Origin: Methylomarinum vadi
GTDB lineage: Bacteria; Pseudomonadota; Gammaproteobacteria; Methylococcales; Methylomonadaceae
NCBI RefSeq assembly: GCF_000733935.1
Contig: NZ_JPON01000001.1
Span: 434,001 to 498,000 of the forward strand
DNA length: 64,000 nt
Reading direction: 5' to 3'
Below the pieces are notes generated by a model. It saw only the letters and a program-made list of their open reading frames with translations, had not been told where the DNA came from and ran no database searches. Positions 28,760-38,305 of the stretch are shown here, in pieces (position 1 is the stretch's first letter; each line of letters starts with the position of its first letter). The translations under genes were made by a program, and so were the position numbers.

Positions 28760-29463
28760 ATTTGTTTCCCCGCCAGTAGACCCAACCATAGCGCAAGCCC
28801 GCACACCATGACGTTACTCATGAAGATGCCCAGCATGGCGCTTAAATGCGATTCAAACGAATGTCCGCTTTCGATCAGATAAAGAATCAAATAGAGGCTG
28901 GACAAAGTAATGAAAATGCCGACCATAACCGTAACCAAGGCGGCGCGGTATTCCAAAGAAATATCGATTTTATGCATTAATATCGTGCTGACGATGCCGA
29001 TGATAAACGCGCCTATGGCGTTGACCAAAACCAGCGCGTATGGGAAAACCCAGCCCATCCAACGGACCACTCCACCCGAGTACATGAACAGCGTGCGGCC
29101 TAGTAACAATCCGATCCACACGGCAAAAACACAGGCAAAAACGCTGGCCACAATATTCAACGTGGCTTTCAACAGGTTTCCTTGTTCGATTAGATAGAGA
29201 GTTTCCAAAGAGAAGGTAGAGAACGTTGTGAAAGCGCCAAAAACGCCGACTAAAATTGCCGCACGGTATTCCAGGGAAATGGCGATGCGCTGCAATATCA
29301 GAGACTCCGTCATCAGGCCGATCAAGAATGAACCGATGATATTTACCGTCAGCGTGCCATAGGGAAAACCTCGCCCAAGCCACTGGTAAACCCCGTTGGA
29401 AACCAAAAACCTTAATGCCGCGCCGATGGCGCCGCCGAAAGCGACCGCGAATAACTGATTCAT
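28756..29463 (-). CDS. crcB: Internally duplicated CrcB-type fluoride channel
   Basis: 235 residues, about twice the usual 125. The first half is a complete CrcB: FPYGTLTVNIIGSFLIG (N41), then EYRAAILVGVFGAFTTFSTFSLETLYLIE (79-84 TTFSTF). The second half repeats FPYALVLVNAIGAFIIGI (N148) and EYRAALVTVMVGIFITLSSLYLILYLIE, where TTFSTF has become ITLSSL. The first membrane helix is absent from the second half, giving about 4+3 helices. The loss of one helix would put the second half in inverted topology, imitating the antiparallel Fluc dimer in one chain. It starts 2 bp after orn and is coupled to DUF190. Confidence 0.88.
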   Translation of the reverse strand: MNQLFAVAFGGAIGAALRFLVSNGVYQWLGRGFPYGTLTVNIIGSFLIGLMTESLILQRIAISLEYRAAILVGVFGAFTTFSTFSLETLYLIEQGNLLKATLNIVASVFACVFAVWIGLLLGRTLFMYSGGVVRWMGWVFPYALVLVNAIGAFIIGIVSTILMHKIDISLEYRAALVTVMVGIFITLSSLYLILYLIESGHSFESHLSAMLGIFMSNVMVCGLALWLGLLAGKQI

Positions 29464-29465
29464 GT

Positions 29466-30011
29466 TCAGGTTTTGATGAAATGTTCCCGGTAATATTTAA
29501 GCTCTTCGATGGACTCGATGATATCCTGCAGGGCGACATGGGTCGATTGTTTATTGAAGCCTTGTTGCAATGCGGGCGCCCAGCGCGCGGCCAGCTCCTT
29601 CAGCGTGGAAACGTCCAGATTGCGGTAATGGAAATAGTTTTCCAGCTTGGGCATGTAGCGGTATAAAAAGCGCCGATCCTGACAAATGCTGTTGCCGCAC
29701 ATCGGCGACGTTTTTTCCGGCACCCATTGTTTCAGGAAATTGATGGTGAGCCGCTCGGCCTCCGCTTCGTCGATAGGGGACGCCTTGACCCGGTCGACCA
29801 GTCCGGATTGGCCGTGATGCGTTTGGTTCCAGTCGTCCATCGCCGCCAGGGTTTCATCCGATTGATGAATGGCCATGACCGGGCCTTCCGCCAAGACATT
29901 GAGATCCTTGTCAGTGACGATTGTCGCGATTTCGATGATCAGGTCGTTATCGGGATCCAAGCCGGTCATTTCCAAGTCTATCCAGATAAGATTGTTAGGG
30001 TCCTGGGCCAT
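29466..30011 (-). CDS. orn: Oligoribonuclease
   Basis: 181 residues, full length. The DEDDh exonuclease motifs are present: [27 protein letters not shown] (Exo I, D and E), then [17 protein letters not shown] (Exo II), and [18 protein letters not shown] (Exo III, H and D). It degrades 2-5 nt RNAs, including pGpG, to mononucleotides and is essential in many gammaproteobacteria. It is the first gene of the orn-crcB-DUF190 operon, with crcB following after 2 bp. Confidence 0.97.
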   Translation of the reverse strand: MAQDPNNLIWIDLEMTGLDPDNDLIIEIATIVTDKDLNVLAEGPVMAIHQSDETLAAMDDWNQTHHGQSGLVDRVKASPIDEAEAERLTINFLKQWVPEKTSPMCGNSICQDRRFLYRYMPKLENYFHYRNLDVSTLKELAARWAPALQQGFNKQSTHVALQDIIESIEELKYYREHFIKT

Positions 30012-30107
30012 TCAGCGTTTCCGTCGTTGTTAATTTGGTTGCGGTAAATTGTAGCATTGGCTAATCTGTATAGCTAATTCTTAGATTTTGATGTTGCTAC
30101 GAAACAA

Positions 30108-31358
30108 ATGAACACCTTTACCATCGTATTTTTAATTGCTTTAGTGATTTCCTATTCCATCCAATTTTGGCTATCCATGCGGCAAAAATCCTATGTCTTG
30201 AAACACCGCGACAGCGTGCCGCAAGCGTTCAGTAAAAGTGTTTCTTTGGCCGCGCACCAGAAGGCGGCGGACTATACCATTGAAAAGAGCAAATTGGGCG
30301 ATATCGACAGCATCGTCGGCATCGTTTTTCTGTTGTTGCTGACCTTGGGCGGCGGCATCAGCCTGGCGTTCGAGTTTTGGTCGGGTTTCGATCTGGCGCC
30401 GATGCTGGCGAGTCTCGGGGCGGTGGCAACGATTTATCTGGTCATGACGCTCGTGGAAATTCCCACCAGTTTGTATCAAACCTTTGTCATCGAGGAAAAA
30501 TACGGTTTCAACAAAAACACCCTGAAACAGTTTTTCAAGGACCAGGCATTGTCGATAATGCTGGTATTGGTCATCGGCATGCCGATTCTGGCTTTGATCC
30601 TGTGGGTCATGGACAGCATCGGTTCGTTGTGGTGGTTGTACGCCTGGGCGATTTTGATGTTTTTCTCCTTGTTGATGAGCTGGCTGTTCCCGACCGTGAT
30701 CGCGCCGCTATTCAATAAATTCACGCCGATGGAAGAGGGCTCGCTGAAGCAGCGCATACAGGCCTTGCTCGAACGCTGCGGTTTCAGCAGCAACGGCATT
30801 TTCATCATGGACGGTTCGCGCCGTTCCGGCCACGGCAATGCCTATTTCACCGGCCTGGGCAACAACAAGCGTATCGTCTTTTTCGACACGTTGATCAATT
30901 CACTGGATGAAGAAGAGCTGGAAGCGGTGTTGGCGCATGAACTGGGCCACTTCAAATGCAAGCACGTCATCAAGATGTTGGCGGCGTCGGCGGTTATGAC
31001 CCTGATCAGCTTCGCTATCTTGGGCTGGTTGATTACCCAGGAATGGTTCTTCACCGGATTAGGCGTGCAAGTGCAATCGAATGCCGCGGCTTTGTTGCTA
31101 TTCATGCTGGTGTCGCCGGTCTTCACCGTTTTCATGCAGCCGATCAGCGCCTATTTCCAGCGTAAATTCGAGTTCGAGGCGGATGAATTCGCCACGCGTA
31201 ATGCCAAAGCCGGCAAAATGATCAGCGGTTTGGTGAAATTGTATGAAGAAAACGCCAGCACGTTGACGCCCGATCCACTGTATTCGGCATTCCATTACAG
31301 CCATCCGCCGGCGGCGATCCGCATTGCCCATATCGAAGAAAAGATGCAAACGGCCTGA
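30108..31358 (+). CDS. M48 family CAAX-type membrane metalloprotease (Ste24-like)
   Basis: 416 residues. The zinc motif HELGHFKCKH (HExxH) is encoded near 30939, and the third ligand lies in FEFEADEFAT, typical of M48A/Ste24. Five or more hydrophobic segments flank it, including an N-terminal IVFLIALVISYSIQFWLSM. Bacterial members are thought to degrade damaged or misassembled membrane proteins. The stop overlaps the rsgA start by one base (TGATG), so the genes are coupled. It diverges from orn across 96 bp. Confidence 0.92.
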   Translation: MNTFTIVFLIALVISYSIQFWLSMRQKSYVLKHRDSVPQAFSKSVSLAAHQKAADYTIEKSKLGDIDSIVGIVFLLLLTLGGGISLAFEFWSGFDLAPMLASLGAVATIYLVMTLVEIPTSLYQTFVIEEKYGFNKNTLKQFFKDQALSIMLVLVIGMPILALILWVMDSIGSLWWLYAWAILMFFSLLMSWLFPTVIAPLFNKFTPMEEGSLKQRIQALLERCGFSSNGIFIMDGSRRSGHGNAYFTGLGNNKRIVFFDTLINSLDEEELEAVLAHELGHFKCKHVIKMLAASAVMTLISFAILGWLITQEWFFTGLGVQVQSNAAALLLFMLVSPVFTVFMQPISAYFQRKFEFEADEFATRNAKAGKMISGLVKLYEENASTLTPDPLYSAFHYSHPPAAIRIAHIEEKMQTA

Positions 31359-32248
31359 TGAGCGGGCCATTACAGGGACTGGTCATATCGCATCTGGGCA
31401 AGGGACTTGCCGTCGAAAACGATGGCCGGATTTTTCTCTGCCAGACCCGGCGCAAGCTCGATACCGTGGCTGTCGGCGACCGGGTCCGCTTCACTCAGGC
31501 GACCGCCGATCTAGGCCGCATCGAAGAGATCCTGCCGCGCCGTTCGTTGCTGATGCGGCCCAGCCGTAACGGCCAAACCCGGCCGGTCGCGGCCAACATC
31601 GATAATGTCTATGTCGTGTTCGCCAGCGAACCGCCATGCGATTTTCTGTTAATCGACCAGTACCTGGCCATCTGCGAAAACCGCAATATCGATGCGGTGC
31701 TGGTATTCAATAAAATCGATCTCGACCGTTCCGCGGCGCTGGAACAGGAACTGGCGTATTACCAACGACTGGGGTATCGACTGCACCGGGTCAGCGCCAA
31801 ACAAAACATCGGTATCGACGAGTTGAAACAAGCTTTATCGGGCCATGTCAGCATCTTCACTGGGCAATCCGGGGTGGGGAAGTCTTCGCTGACCAACACC
31901 CTGATTCCCGACAAGGAGCTGAAAATCAACGCCATTTCGGCGACGACCAAGCACGGACGCCATACCACTACCGCCGCGACGCTGTACCATCTGCCCGATG
32001 GCGGCGATTTGATCGACAGTCCCGGCGTCGCGATTTTCGGCCTGGCCGGATTGAGCGAACCGCAATTGGCCTGGGGCTATCGGGAATTCCAGCCGTTGCT
32101 CGATCAGTGCCAATTCCATAATTGCCGCCACGTCAACGACAAAGGCTGCGCCGTCAGACGGGCGGCAGAGAATGGCGACATAGCGATGAGCCGTTACCGG
32201 CGTTTTTTGAAATTGCGGGAAAAAATGCCGACCGAGCGAAACGGATAA
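31358..32248 (+). CDS. rsgA: Ribosome small subunit-dependent GTPase RsgA
   Basis: 296 residues. It has an N-terminal OB fold (GLVISHLGKGLAVENDGRIFLCQTRRKLDTVAVGDRVRF). A circularly permuted GTPase domain follows with G4 NKIDL, then G1 GQSGVGKSSLTN, and G3 DSPGV. The C-terminal zinc-knuckle region is CQFHNCRHVNDKGCAV. RsgA acts late in 30S assembly, releasing RbfA. A start on the preceding stop's last base suggests translational coupling to the M48 protease gene. The orn-protease-rsgA neighbourhood is common in gammaproteobacteria. Confidence 0.97.
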   Translation: MSGPLQGLVISHLGKGLAVENDGRIFLCQTRRKLDTVAVGDRVRFTQATADLGRIEEILPRRSLLMRPSRNGQTRPVAANIDNVYVVFASEPPCDFLLIDQYLAICENRNIDAVLVFNKIDLDRSAALEQELAYYQRLGYRLHRVSAKQNIGIDELKQALSGHVSIFTGQSGVGKSSLTNTLIPDKELKINAISATTKHGRHTTTAATLYHLPDGGDLIDSPGVAIFGLAGLSEPQLAWGYREFQPLLDQCQFHNCRHVNDKGCAVRRAAENGDIAMSRYRRFLKLREKMPTERNG

Positions 32249-32289
32249 TAGTCATCGATTCTTGTCGGCTGGAGAACCAAAAGCTTCAT

Positions 32290-35200
32290 TTATCTCTGCA
32301 GCAGTGCCTGTTTGTAGCGCCATTGCGCTTGTTCGTCGCATTGCCGGGAAAGCTGGATATTGTTCGGCGCGCCCCAGGCTACCGGAATGCCGTCCTCGAA
32401 TAACACGCGGTGGCCGGACAGCGTCGCCGCTCTCTCACCTTGGGTAATGATGCCGGTCAGATTGAGCGGATCGGCGGCGCTGATAGAAACCAGTTGCCCC
32501 GTTTTTTCTTGTTTGCGGATTTCCCGCAGGACGCTTAACGCCTCGGGCAGCGCGAACTGTTCGCCGGCGAAGCCTTGGACGAAGCGGCCGCCCCGAATTT
32601 CGCCACGCGCCTCCAGGCGCCGGTAGACATACAACAGCTCGCGCCAACTCGGCAGACCTTCCTCTTTGTCCAGCAGTTTGCGGAATACCACGCCGTAACG
32701 CCGCAGCAGCGTGCGGGCGATATGTTCGATGGGGGCATACGGTTGCGCTATGGCCGGACGCAACAGCGACCAGCGCCCGGCTGCAGCCAAGGGGTCTTGC
32801 AAGCGGAAGCGTTTGTTGCGCCGTTGCTGGATTTTCTGCGGCAGTATCAGCGTGCGCAACCCCTGGAAACTGTCGGAGGTGATCAGTCCCGCCGCGACCA
32901 GTTGGCCCAAGGCTTCCTCCAATTGCGTTTTCAGCAGACCGGTCTCGCCCAGCAATTCCTGAAAAAAACTGGCGCCCCATCGTTGCATCGCGGCATAGAC
33001 CTTTTCCGCCTGACTCGATAATTCCAGGACGTTTTTGTCCGGCAGCGGCATGAAACTGCGCCAATGGCCGAGATGTTCGCGCGGCAGCAGCGCGATCGCC
33101 GTGCTCTTGCCGGCCGCTTTCGGGCTGCTGCCCGAAGCCTGTTTCAAGCGCAGCCAGACGACACGTCCGGAATAGCATAAGCGGTCGAGATCGGACGCGA
33201 AATAAGGTTTCAGGCGCTTGGGCAGGATGTCGCCTTCCCAGGCCGCGGCGGGCAGGTTGAGGCCTTCCAATTGCCCTAAGACCTTGGCCAAAAATTCCTC
33301 GCCCTGACCGGGATCGTCCAGATGCTGCCAACGGAACAGGAAACGCATCAAATCAGATGGCGCCACCGGTTCGATTTCGCTGCGCAGTCGTTTCAACGTA
33401 TAGCGATGTATTCTCGCCAACAGGCCGCGTTCGCACCATTCGCTGGCGGGCGAATCGGACGTGAATGTTCCCTGGATGACGATGCCTTGCTGCTGCAAGG
33501 CAAGCAACGCTTGTTCTACCTGCGCAACCGAACATTGCAGCGGCTCGGCCAATTGCATGGCGGTGACGGGGCCCAATCCCTCCATGCGACTGCGGACCAA
33601 TTCCCGCCTTGATTCTTCTTCGCTGGTGTCCTTGTTGTCGAACAGCAACGGCAGAGCAGGGGATGTGGCCGCATCCGGAAACAGTACCCGCAATTCGTGC
33701 AAACGCTCGGCGGCGACCCATAGGCGTTGCTCTGGCGAGACCTGCAGCACCGTGGCCCGGCCGCATTGCTGCAGGCTTTCCATCAAGGCCGGCCAGCCGT
33801 GCGCGATACGCTCGTGCAGCGTCGACAACGGCCCGCGTTCGCCTTCGGCTTCGGTGATAAAGCCCAACACGACCAGCGCATCATGCAGTTCGTCTTCGTT
33901 ATGCGCTTCCGACCAGGCCTCGCTACGGACCTTGGCGATCGCTTCCAGGTCGAGGCGGCCGATGTCGCCGGCTTCTTCCGGCGTCGCGAAACGGCGCTGC
34001 TGTATGGCCAGTGTCCTGCGTTCCTCGGCGGGGGCGTCGTCGAGAAAGGCGTAGGGACGGGCGTTGATGATTTCCTGAGCCAACGGCGACGGGCTGGTCA
34101 GGTCGCGGGCGACGATGCGGATCGAGCCTTGTTCGATGCCATCCAATACTTGTTTCAGACCGTCGATGTCCATCAGCTCGTGCAGACAGTCCCAAAGGGT
34201 TTGATTGACCAGCGGGTGGTCGGGGATTTCGCGCTCGCCGGCGATGTTCTCGAAACAGGCCAACTGGTCCGGAAATACCACCGAAACCAAGTCTTCGGCG
34301 TCGTTGCGCTGGAACGGCGCCGGCACCTTTTTGCCGGCCCGGTTGCGCGGCACCGCCAACGCGGTATTGGCGACCCAGCGCCAACGGGTCGGAAACATCG
34401 GCGCGGCCAGCAGAGCTTGTTTCAACACGTCTTCGACGCCGGCTGACTTGAGATAACCGGCCGGCTCCTCCAGCGGAAAACTGTGAGTCGGCCCCAGCGA
34501 CAATACGATATTGTCCTCGGAGGCGGCGGCCTGCAGTTCGAAATTGAAGCGGCGGCAGAAGCGTTTGCGCAAGGCCAACCCCCAGGCGCGGTTGATCCGG
34601 GAGCCGTAGGGCGAGTGGACGACGAAATGCATGTCGCCGGTTTCGTCGAAAAAACGTTCGAACACGATGCAATTGAACGAGGGCAACACGGTCAGGGCGG
34701 ACTTGGCCGCGGCCAGGTAATCGACTAACTGGCGGGCGGCGGGTTCGGATAGAGACAGCTCTTGACTGAGATAGATTAAGGCGGCGTCGCCGCCTTGTTC
34801 CAGCAGTTCGTCCAGCCGTTCCGAAAACTCCGATACCGCTAAGGACAGTTCGTTACTGCGTCCCGGCGCCTCGCCGAACCAGAACGGGATATTGGGCGGC
34901 TGGCCGTGGGCGTCCTCGACATGGACTTTGCCTTGCTCGATCTTGAGCATGCGGTAGGAATTGTTGCCGAGCTGGAAGATGTCGCCTGGAAGGCTCTCGA
35001 AGGCGAAATCCTCGTTCAACGTTCCGACGAACAAACCTTCCGGTTGCAAAATCACGTCGTAATCGAACTGGTCGGGGATCGCGCCGCCGTTCAACAACGC
35101 CGTCAGGCGCGCGTTCTTGCGCGGCCTGAGCATGCCGTGGACAACGTCGCGATGCAGATAGGCGCCGCGCCTGCCGCGGCGGGTATGGTAACCGTCGGCC

Positions 35201-36585
35201 AGCATCTGGACGACGTCCTGAAATTGCGTTTCGTGCAGGTGGCGGTAAGGCCAGGCTTTACCGAAAGTCAGATAAAGATCCTGCTCGCTCCATTCCCGGC
35301 AAGCCACTTCGGCGACGATTTGCTGCGCCAGCACATCGAGCGGATGCTCCGGTATCTCGATTTTGTCCAGCTGGTCTCGGGCGATCGCGGCCAGCATCGC
35401 CGTGCATTCGCGCAAGTCGTCGCGCGATAGCGGAAACAAACGCCCTTTGGGAATCGCCCCCAGGCGGTGCCCGGAGCGACCGACCCGCTGTAAAAAGGCC
35501 GAGATGCCGTGAGGCGAGCCGAGCTGGCAGACCAGATCGACGTCGCCGATGTCGATGCCGAGTTCCAGCGAGGCGGTCGCGACCAAAGCCTTCAATTTCC
35601 CTTGTTTCAAGCGTTGCTCGGCTGCCAGACGGTGTTCTTTGGCCAGGCTGCCGTGATGGGAGGTCACGGCGTCCTCGCCCAGGCGTTCGGCCAAGGCCGC
35701 GGCGGCGCGTTCGGCCAGACGGCGCGTATTGACGAAGATCAAGGTGGTCTTGTGCTCCAGCGTCAATTGTTCCAGACGGTCGTAGATTTCCGTCCACACT
35801 TCGTTGGCCATGATCGCTTCCAAGGGCGAACGCGGCACTTCGAGCTGTAGGTCGCGTTGCCGCACATGGCCTGTGTCGATGACGGTGCAGGGCCGGGAAC
35901 GATCGCCGATCAGATAGCGGGCGATGTCGTCCAACGGTTTCTGCGTCGCCGACAGGCCGATGCGCACCGGTTCTCGCTCGGCGAGGGCGTTCAGCCGTTC
36001 TAGCGACAGCATCAGATGGGCGCCGCGTTTGTTACCGGCCAGGGCATGGATTTCGTCGACGATGACGGTGCCTACCGTTTTCAGCATCTCGCGGCCGGAT
36101 GCCGAAGTCAGCAGAATATAGAGCGATTCGGGCGTCGTTACCAGGATATGCGGCGGAAACTTTTTCATCGCCGTCCTTTCCTGCTGCGAGGTATCGCCGG
36201 TACGGGTTTGCGCGCGGATCACGACGCCGGGCAGGCAGGCCTCCAGCAAGGCCATGTCGATGCCGGTCAAGGGTTGCTCCAGGTTCTTGCGGATGTCGTT
36301 GGACAAAGCCTTCAGCGGCGAAACATACAGCACTAGTGTCGCGTCGGGCAATCCCGCGTCCAGGCCCTGTTTGACCAGTTGATCGATCACCGCCAGGAAG
36401 GCCGCCAGGGTCTTGCCGGAACCGGTCGGGGCGGCGATCAACGTGGATTGTCCGGCCTGAATGGCCGGCCAGGCTTGCTCCTGTACCGGGGAGGGTCGGT
36501 TGAAGTGTTTGGCGAACCAATTGGCGACAATTGGATGAAAACTCTGAAGGGAGAAAAGGCGGGTGTCGGTTATGGAGGGCTGCAT
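32290..36585 (-). CDS. lhr: Large DEAD/DEAH-box helicase Lhr
   Basis: 1431 residues. The N-terminal helicase has the Q-like and Walker A region WPAIQAGQSTLIAAPTGSGKTLAAFLAVIDQL, the DEIH box VIVDEIHALAGNKRGAH, and the helicase C domain with FVNTRRLAERAAAAL and QRVGRSGHR. The Lhr-specific winged-helix/beta-barrel domain and a very long C-terminal extension follow (from about residue 880). Lhr is an ATP-dependent 3'-5' DNA or RNA-DNA helicase implicated in repair. It is convergent with rsgA across 41 bp. Its length is normal for the long (E. coli type) Lhr. Confidence 0.95.
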   Translation of the reverse strand: MQPSITDTRLFSLQSFHPIVANWFAKHFNRPSPVQEQAWPAIQAGQSTLIAAPTGSGKTLAAFLAVIDQLVKQGLDAGLPDATLVLYVSPLKALSNDIRKNLEQPLTGIDMALLEACLPGVVIRAQTRTGDTSQQERTAMKKFPPHILVTTPESLYILLTSASGREMLKTVGTVIVDEIHALAGNKRGAHLMLSLERLNALAEREPVRIGLSATQKPLDDIARYLIGDRSRPCTVIDTGHVRQRDLQLEVPRSPLEAIMANEVWTEIYDRLEQLTLEHKTTLIFVNTRRLAERAAAALAERLGEDAVTSHHGSLAKEHRLAAEQRLKQGKLKALVATASLELGIDIGDVDLVCQLGSPHGISAFLQRVGRSGHRLGAIPKGRLFPLSRDDLRECTAMLAAIARDQLDKIEIPEHPLDVLAQQIVAEVACREWSEQDLYLTFGKAWPYRHLHETQFQDVVQMLADGYHTRRGRRGAYLHRDVVHGMLRPRKNARLTALLNGGAIPDQFDYDVILQPEGLFVGTLNEDFAFESLPGDIFQLGNNSYRMLKIEQGKVHVEDAHGQPPNIPFWFGEAPGRSNELSLAVSEFSERLDELLEQGGDAALIYLSQELSLSEPAARQLVDYLAAAKSALTVLPSFNCIVFERFFDETGDMHFVVHSPYGSRINRAWGLALRKRFCRRFNFELQAAASEDNIVLSLGPTHSFPLEEPAGYLKSAGVEDVLKQALLAAPMFPTRWRWVANTALAVPRNRAGKKVPAPFQRNDAEDLVSVVFPDQLACFENIAGEREIPDHPLVNQTLWDCLHELMDIDGLKQVLDGIEQGSIRIVARDLTSPSPLAQEIINARPYAFLDDAPAEERRTLAIQQRRFATPEEAGDIGRLDLEAIAKVRSEAWSEAHNEDELHDALVVLGFITEAEGERGPLSTLHERIAHGWPALMESLQQCGRATVLQVSPEQRLWVAAERLHELRVLFPDAATSPALPLLFDNKDTSEEESRRELVRSRMEGLGPVTAMQLAEPLQCSVAQVEQALLALQQQGIVIQGTFTSDSPASEWCERGLLARIHRYTLKRLRSEIEPVAPSDLMRFLFRWQHLDDPGQGEEFLAKVLGQLEGLNLPAAAWEGDILPKRLKPYFASDLDRLCYSGRVVWLRLKQASGSSPKAAGKSTAIALLPREHLGHWRSFMPLPDKNVLELSSQAEKVYAAMQRWGASFFQELLGETGLLKTQLEEALGQLVAAGLITSDSFQGLRTLILPQKIQQRRNKRFRLQDPLAAAGRWSLLRPAIAQPYAPIEHIARTLLRRYGVVFRKLLDKEEGLPSWRELLYVYRRLEARGEIRGGRFVQGFAGEQFALPEALSVLREIRKQEKTGQLVSISAADPLNLTGIITQGERAATLSGHRVLFEDGIPVAWGAPNNIQLSRQCDEQAQWRYKQALLQR

Positions 36586-36902
36586 TAATTTGACTAGAGA
36601 ATTAAGACCATCTATAGCATCAATCTTACTGCCTATTTCCGATAAATGACATCGCTTTTATACGTATATGTATGGCCCAACGGAATTACGATATGGGCAA
36701 TAATCTGCCATTGAAATTTTCTTTGCTTCATTAAACCTATGGCTTAAAACACTAATCGATCATCCCGCAGATAAGGGAACGATTGGATTGTCATATGGTT
36801 GTAATATTGCCGTGTCAACATCACTGCTATGTTCGGATTAGTGAAAATGGCACTCACTCCGATCTGAGATTTGCTTCAAGTCAAAATTATCACGGTCTGG
36901 TC
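36586..36902. other. 317-bp regulatory gap upstream of the CaCA/P-ATPase operon
   Basis: It separates the lhr start from a small plus-strand gene. It carries the Pho-box-like repeat at 36788-36816. No other feature is seen; the codons upstream of 36903 that remain open have no ribosome site. Confidence 0.5.
36788..36816 (+). promoter_or_regulatory. Pho-box-like direct repeat upstream of the 36903 gene
   Basis: Three 7-mers at 11-bp pitch: TTGTCAT (36788-36794), TTGTAAT (36799-36805) and the weaker CCGTGTC (36810-36816). The PhoB consensus is CTGTCAT repeats separated by 4 bp. A possible -10 TATGTT lies 11 bp further on. The first two repeats are the same words used in the pstS promoter of this window. 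Confidence 0.5.
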
Positions 36903-37163
36903 ATGTCAAAGATATTCGCTATGTTGCGGCAAATAAAATATCTGTTTATCGGCGATCTCGAAAAACAGTCGTTAAAGCCGCATGATTTTCTTAATCTCAT
37001 TGAAAAATTGAATGTTAAGGAGCAAGCAATCCTGAAATCGATCTCCGAAACAAAAGAGGTTGAAAAAATAGAGGATCTGCGGCGAGATTTAAAAATTATC
37101 GATGCGCAACGGCGGAAGGGATGGGAAGCGATTCATAATATGAGTAATGCCGAACATAAATAG
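36903..37163 (+). CDS. Hypothetical small protein, possible first gene of a Pho operon
   Basis: 86 residues from ATG 36903 (MSKIFAMLRQIKYLFIGDLEKQSLKPHDFLNLIEKLNVKEQAILKSI), chosen because the Pho-like box lies in the upstream extension. It is largely helical and charged, with a C-terminal coiled-coil-like segment (KEVEKIEDLRRDLKIIDAQRRKGWEAI). No family is recognised. It precedes the CaCA exchanger by 83 bp on the same strand and may share its transcript. Confidence 0.55.
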   Translation: MSKIFAMLRQIKYLFIGDLEKQSLKPHDFLNLIEKLNVKEQAILKSISETKEVEKIEDLRRDLKIIDAQRRKGWEAIHNMSNAEHK

Positions 37164-37246
37164 CAACAACAAGTTCATTTGAAAACTTTTCATCCAAGCG
37201 CTCTACCGAGAAACGTACGACAATTTGGCCACACTCTCAGCGAGGC

Positions 37247-38266
37247 TTGACTATTAACGAGTTCATAACTATTTGGTTGCAATTTCTGGCCTGCTTGTTG
37301 CTGGTCGGATATGCCGGCGTGAAAATAACAATTTATGGCGATGCAATTGCGGATAAAACGGGATTAGGGGGCAATTGGATCGGTTTTTTATTGATGGCGA
37401 CAGTCACTTCAGTGCCGGAATTGGCAAGTGGCATTAGCGCGGTCACCTTGGTCAATTCCCCCGATATTGCGATTGGCACTTTATTGGGAAGTTGCGTCTT
37501 TAACTTGGCAATTATCGTACTTGTTGATTTGTTTTATCGGAAAGCCTCGATTTACAAGTCGGCCGATGTCGGTCATGTTTTGTCGGCAGCTTTCGGTATT
37601 GTGTTGATAGGATTATGCGGCTTGAGCATCGATCTGGCGGATGCCGAATTAATGATTAGCGTAGGGCATGTGGGGCTATATAGTCCGGTCATAGTTCTGC
37701 TCTACATTCTTGCCGTGCGGACGGTGTTTCGTTATGAAAGTCACCAACTGAAAACTTATTCGGAACAAGAGCCCGATCCTTTTCCAGCCCTGTCTCTGGC
37801 CTCGGTTATTTTGCGCTATCTTTTTTCGGCCATCGTAGTAATTTTCGCCGGTGTATGGTTGCCTTCCGTAGCCAAACAAATTGCTCTGCTGATGCATTGG
37901 CAGGAAAGTTTCGTTGGAACATTGTTGGTAGCATTAATTACTTCTTTGCCGGAAATGGTTGTTGCGCTTACGGCGATCAAGATTCATGCCTTGGATATGG
38001 CAATTGGAAATATTTTTGGCAGCAATTTGTTCAATATGGCTGTCGTTGCGGTCGAAGATTATTTTTACAAAGCGGGACCAATTTTGGCCCAAGTTTCACC
38101 CATACATTCAATATCTGCCGCAACATCTGTTACCATGACTGGATTGGCAATTATTGGTTTATTCTATCGAGCCGAACAGCGCGTGTTGAAGATGGTGGGT
38201 TGGATCAGCTGGTTATTATTTGCGCTTTATTTGCTTAATTCGTACGCTTTATTTATCTATGCCTAA
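37247..38266 (+). CDS. CaCA family (Na+/Ca2+ exchanger-like) membrane protein
   Basis: 339 residues from a TTG start preceded by GCGAGG. Two homologous halves carry the alpha repeats: GFLLMATVTSVPELASGISAV with GTLLGSCVFNL, and GTLLVALITSLPEMVVALTAI with GNIFGSNLFNMAVV. These are the inverted-topology ion-binding repeats of sodium/calcium and proton/cation exchangers, with about 10-11 helices. The canonical GNxxGSNxFN motif is intact only in the second half (first half: GTLLGSCVFN). It is followed after 39 bp by a P-type ATPase, suggesting joint handling of divalent cations. Confidence 0.85.
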   Translation: MTINEFITIWLQFLACLLLVGYAGVKITIYGDAIADKTGLGGNWIGFLLMATVTSVPELASGISAVTLVNSPDIAIGTLLGSCVFNLAIIVLVDLFYRKASIYKSADVGHVLSAAFGIVLIGLCGLSIDLADAELMISVGHVGLYSPVIVLLYILAVRTVFRYESHQLKTYSEQEPDPFPALSLASVILRYLFSAIVVIFAGVWLPSVAKQIALLMHWQESFVGTLLVALITSLPEMVVALTAIKIHALDMAIGNIFGSNLFNMAVVAVEDYFYKAGPILAQVSPIHSISAATSVTMTGLAIIGLFYRAEQRVLKMVGWISWLLFALYLLNSYALFIYA

Positions 38267-38305
38267 GATTTGGTTAAGACAAGTTAGATTGTAGGATCCG
38301 CACAG

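Noticed and set aside
30012..30107. Fluoride riboswitch upstream of orn-crcB
   Set aside because: No recognisable fluoride aptamer core was seen in the 96-bp leader, and crcB lies second in the operon.
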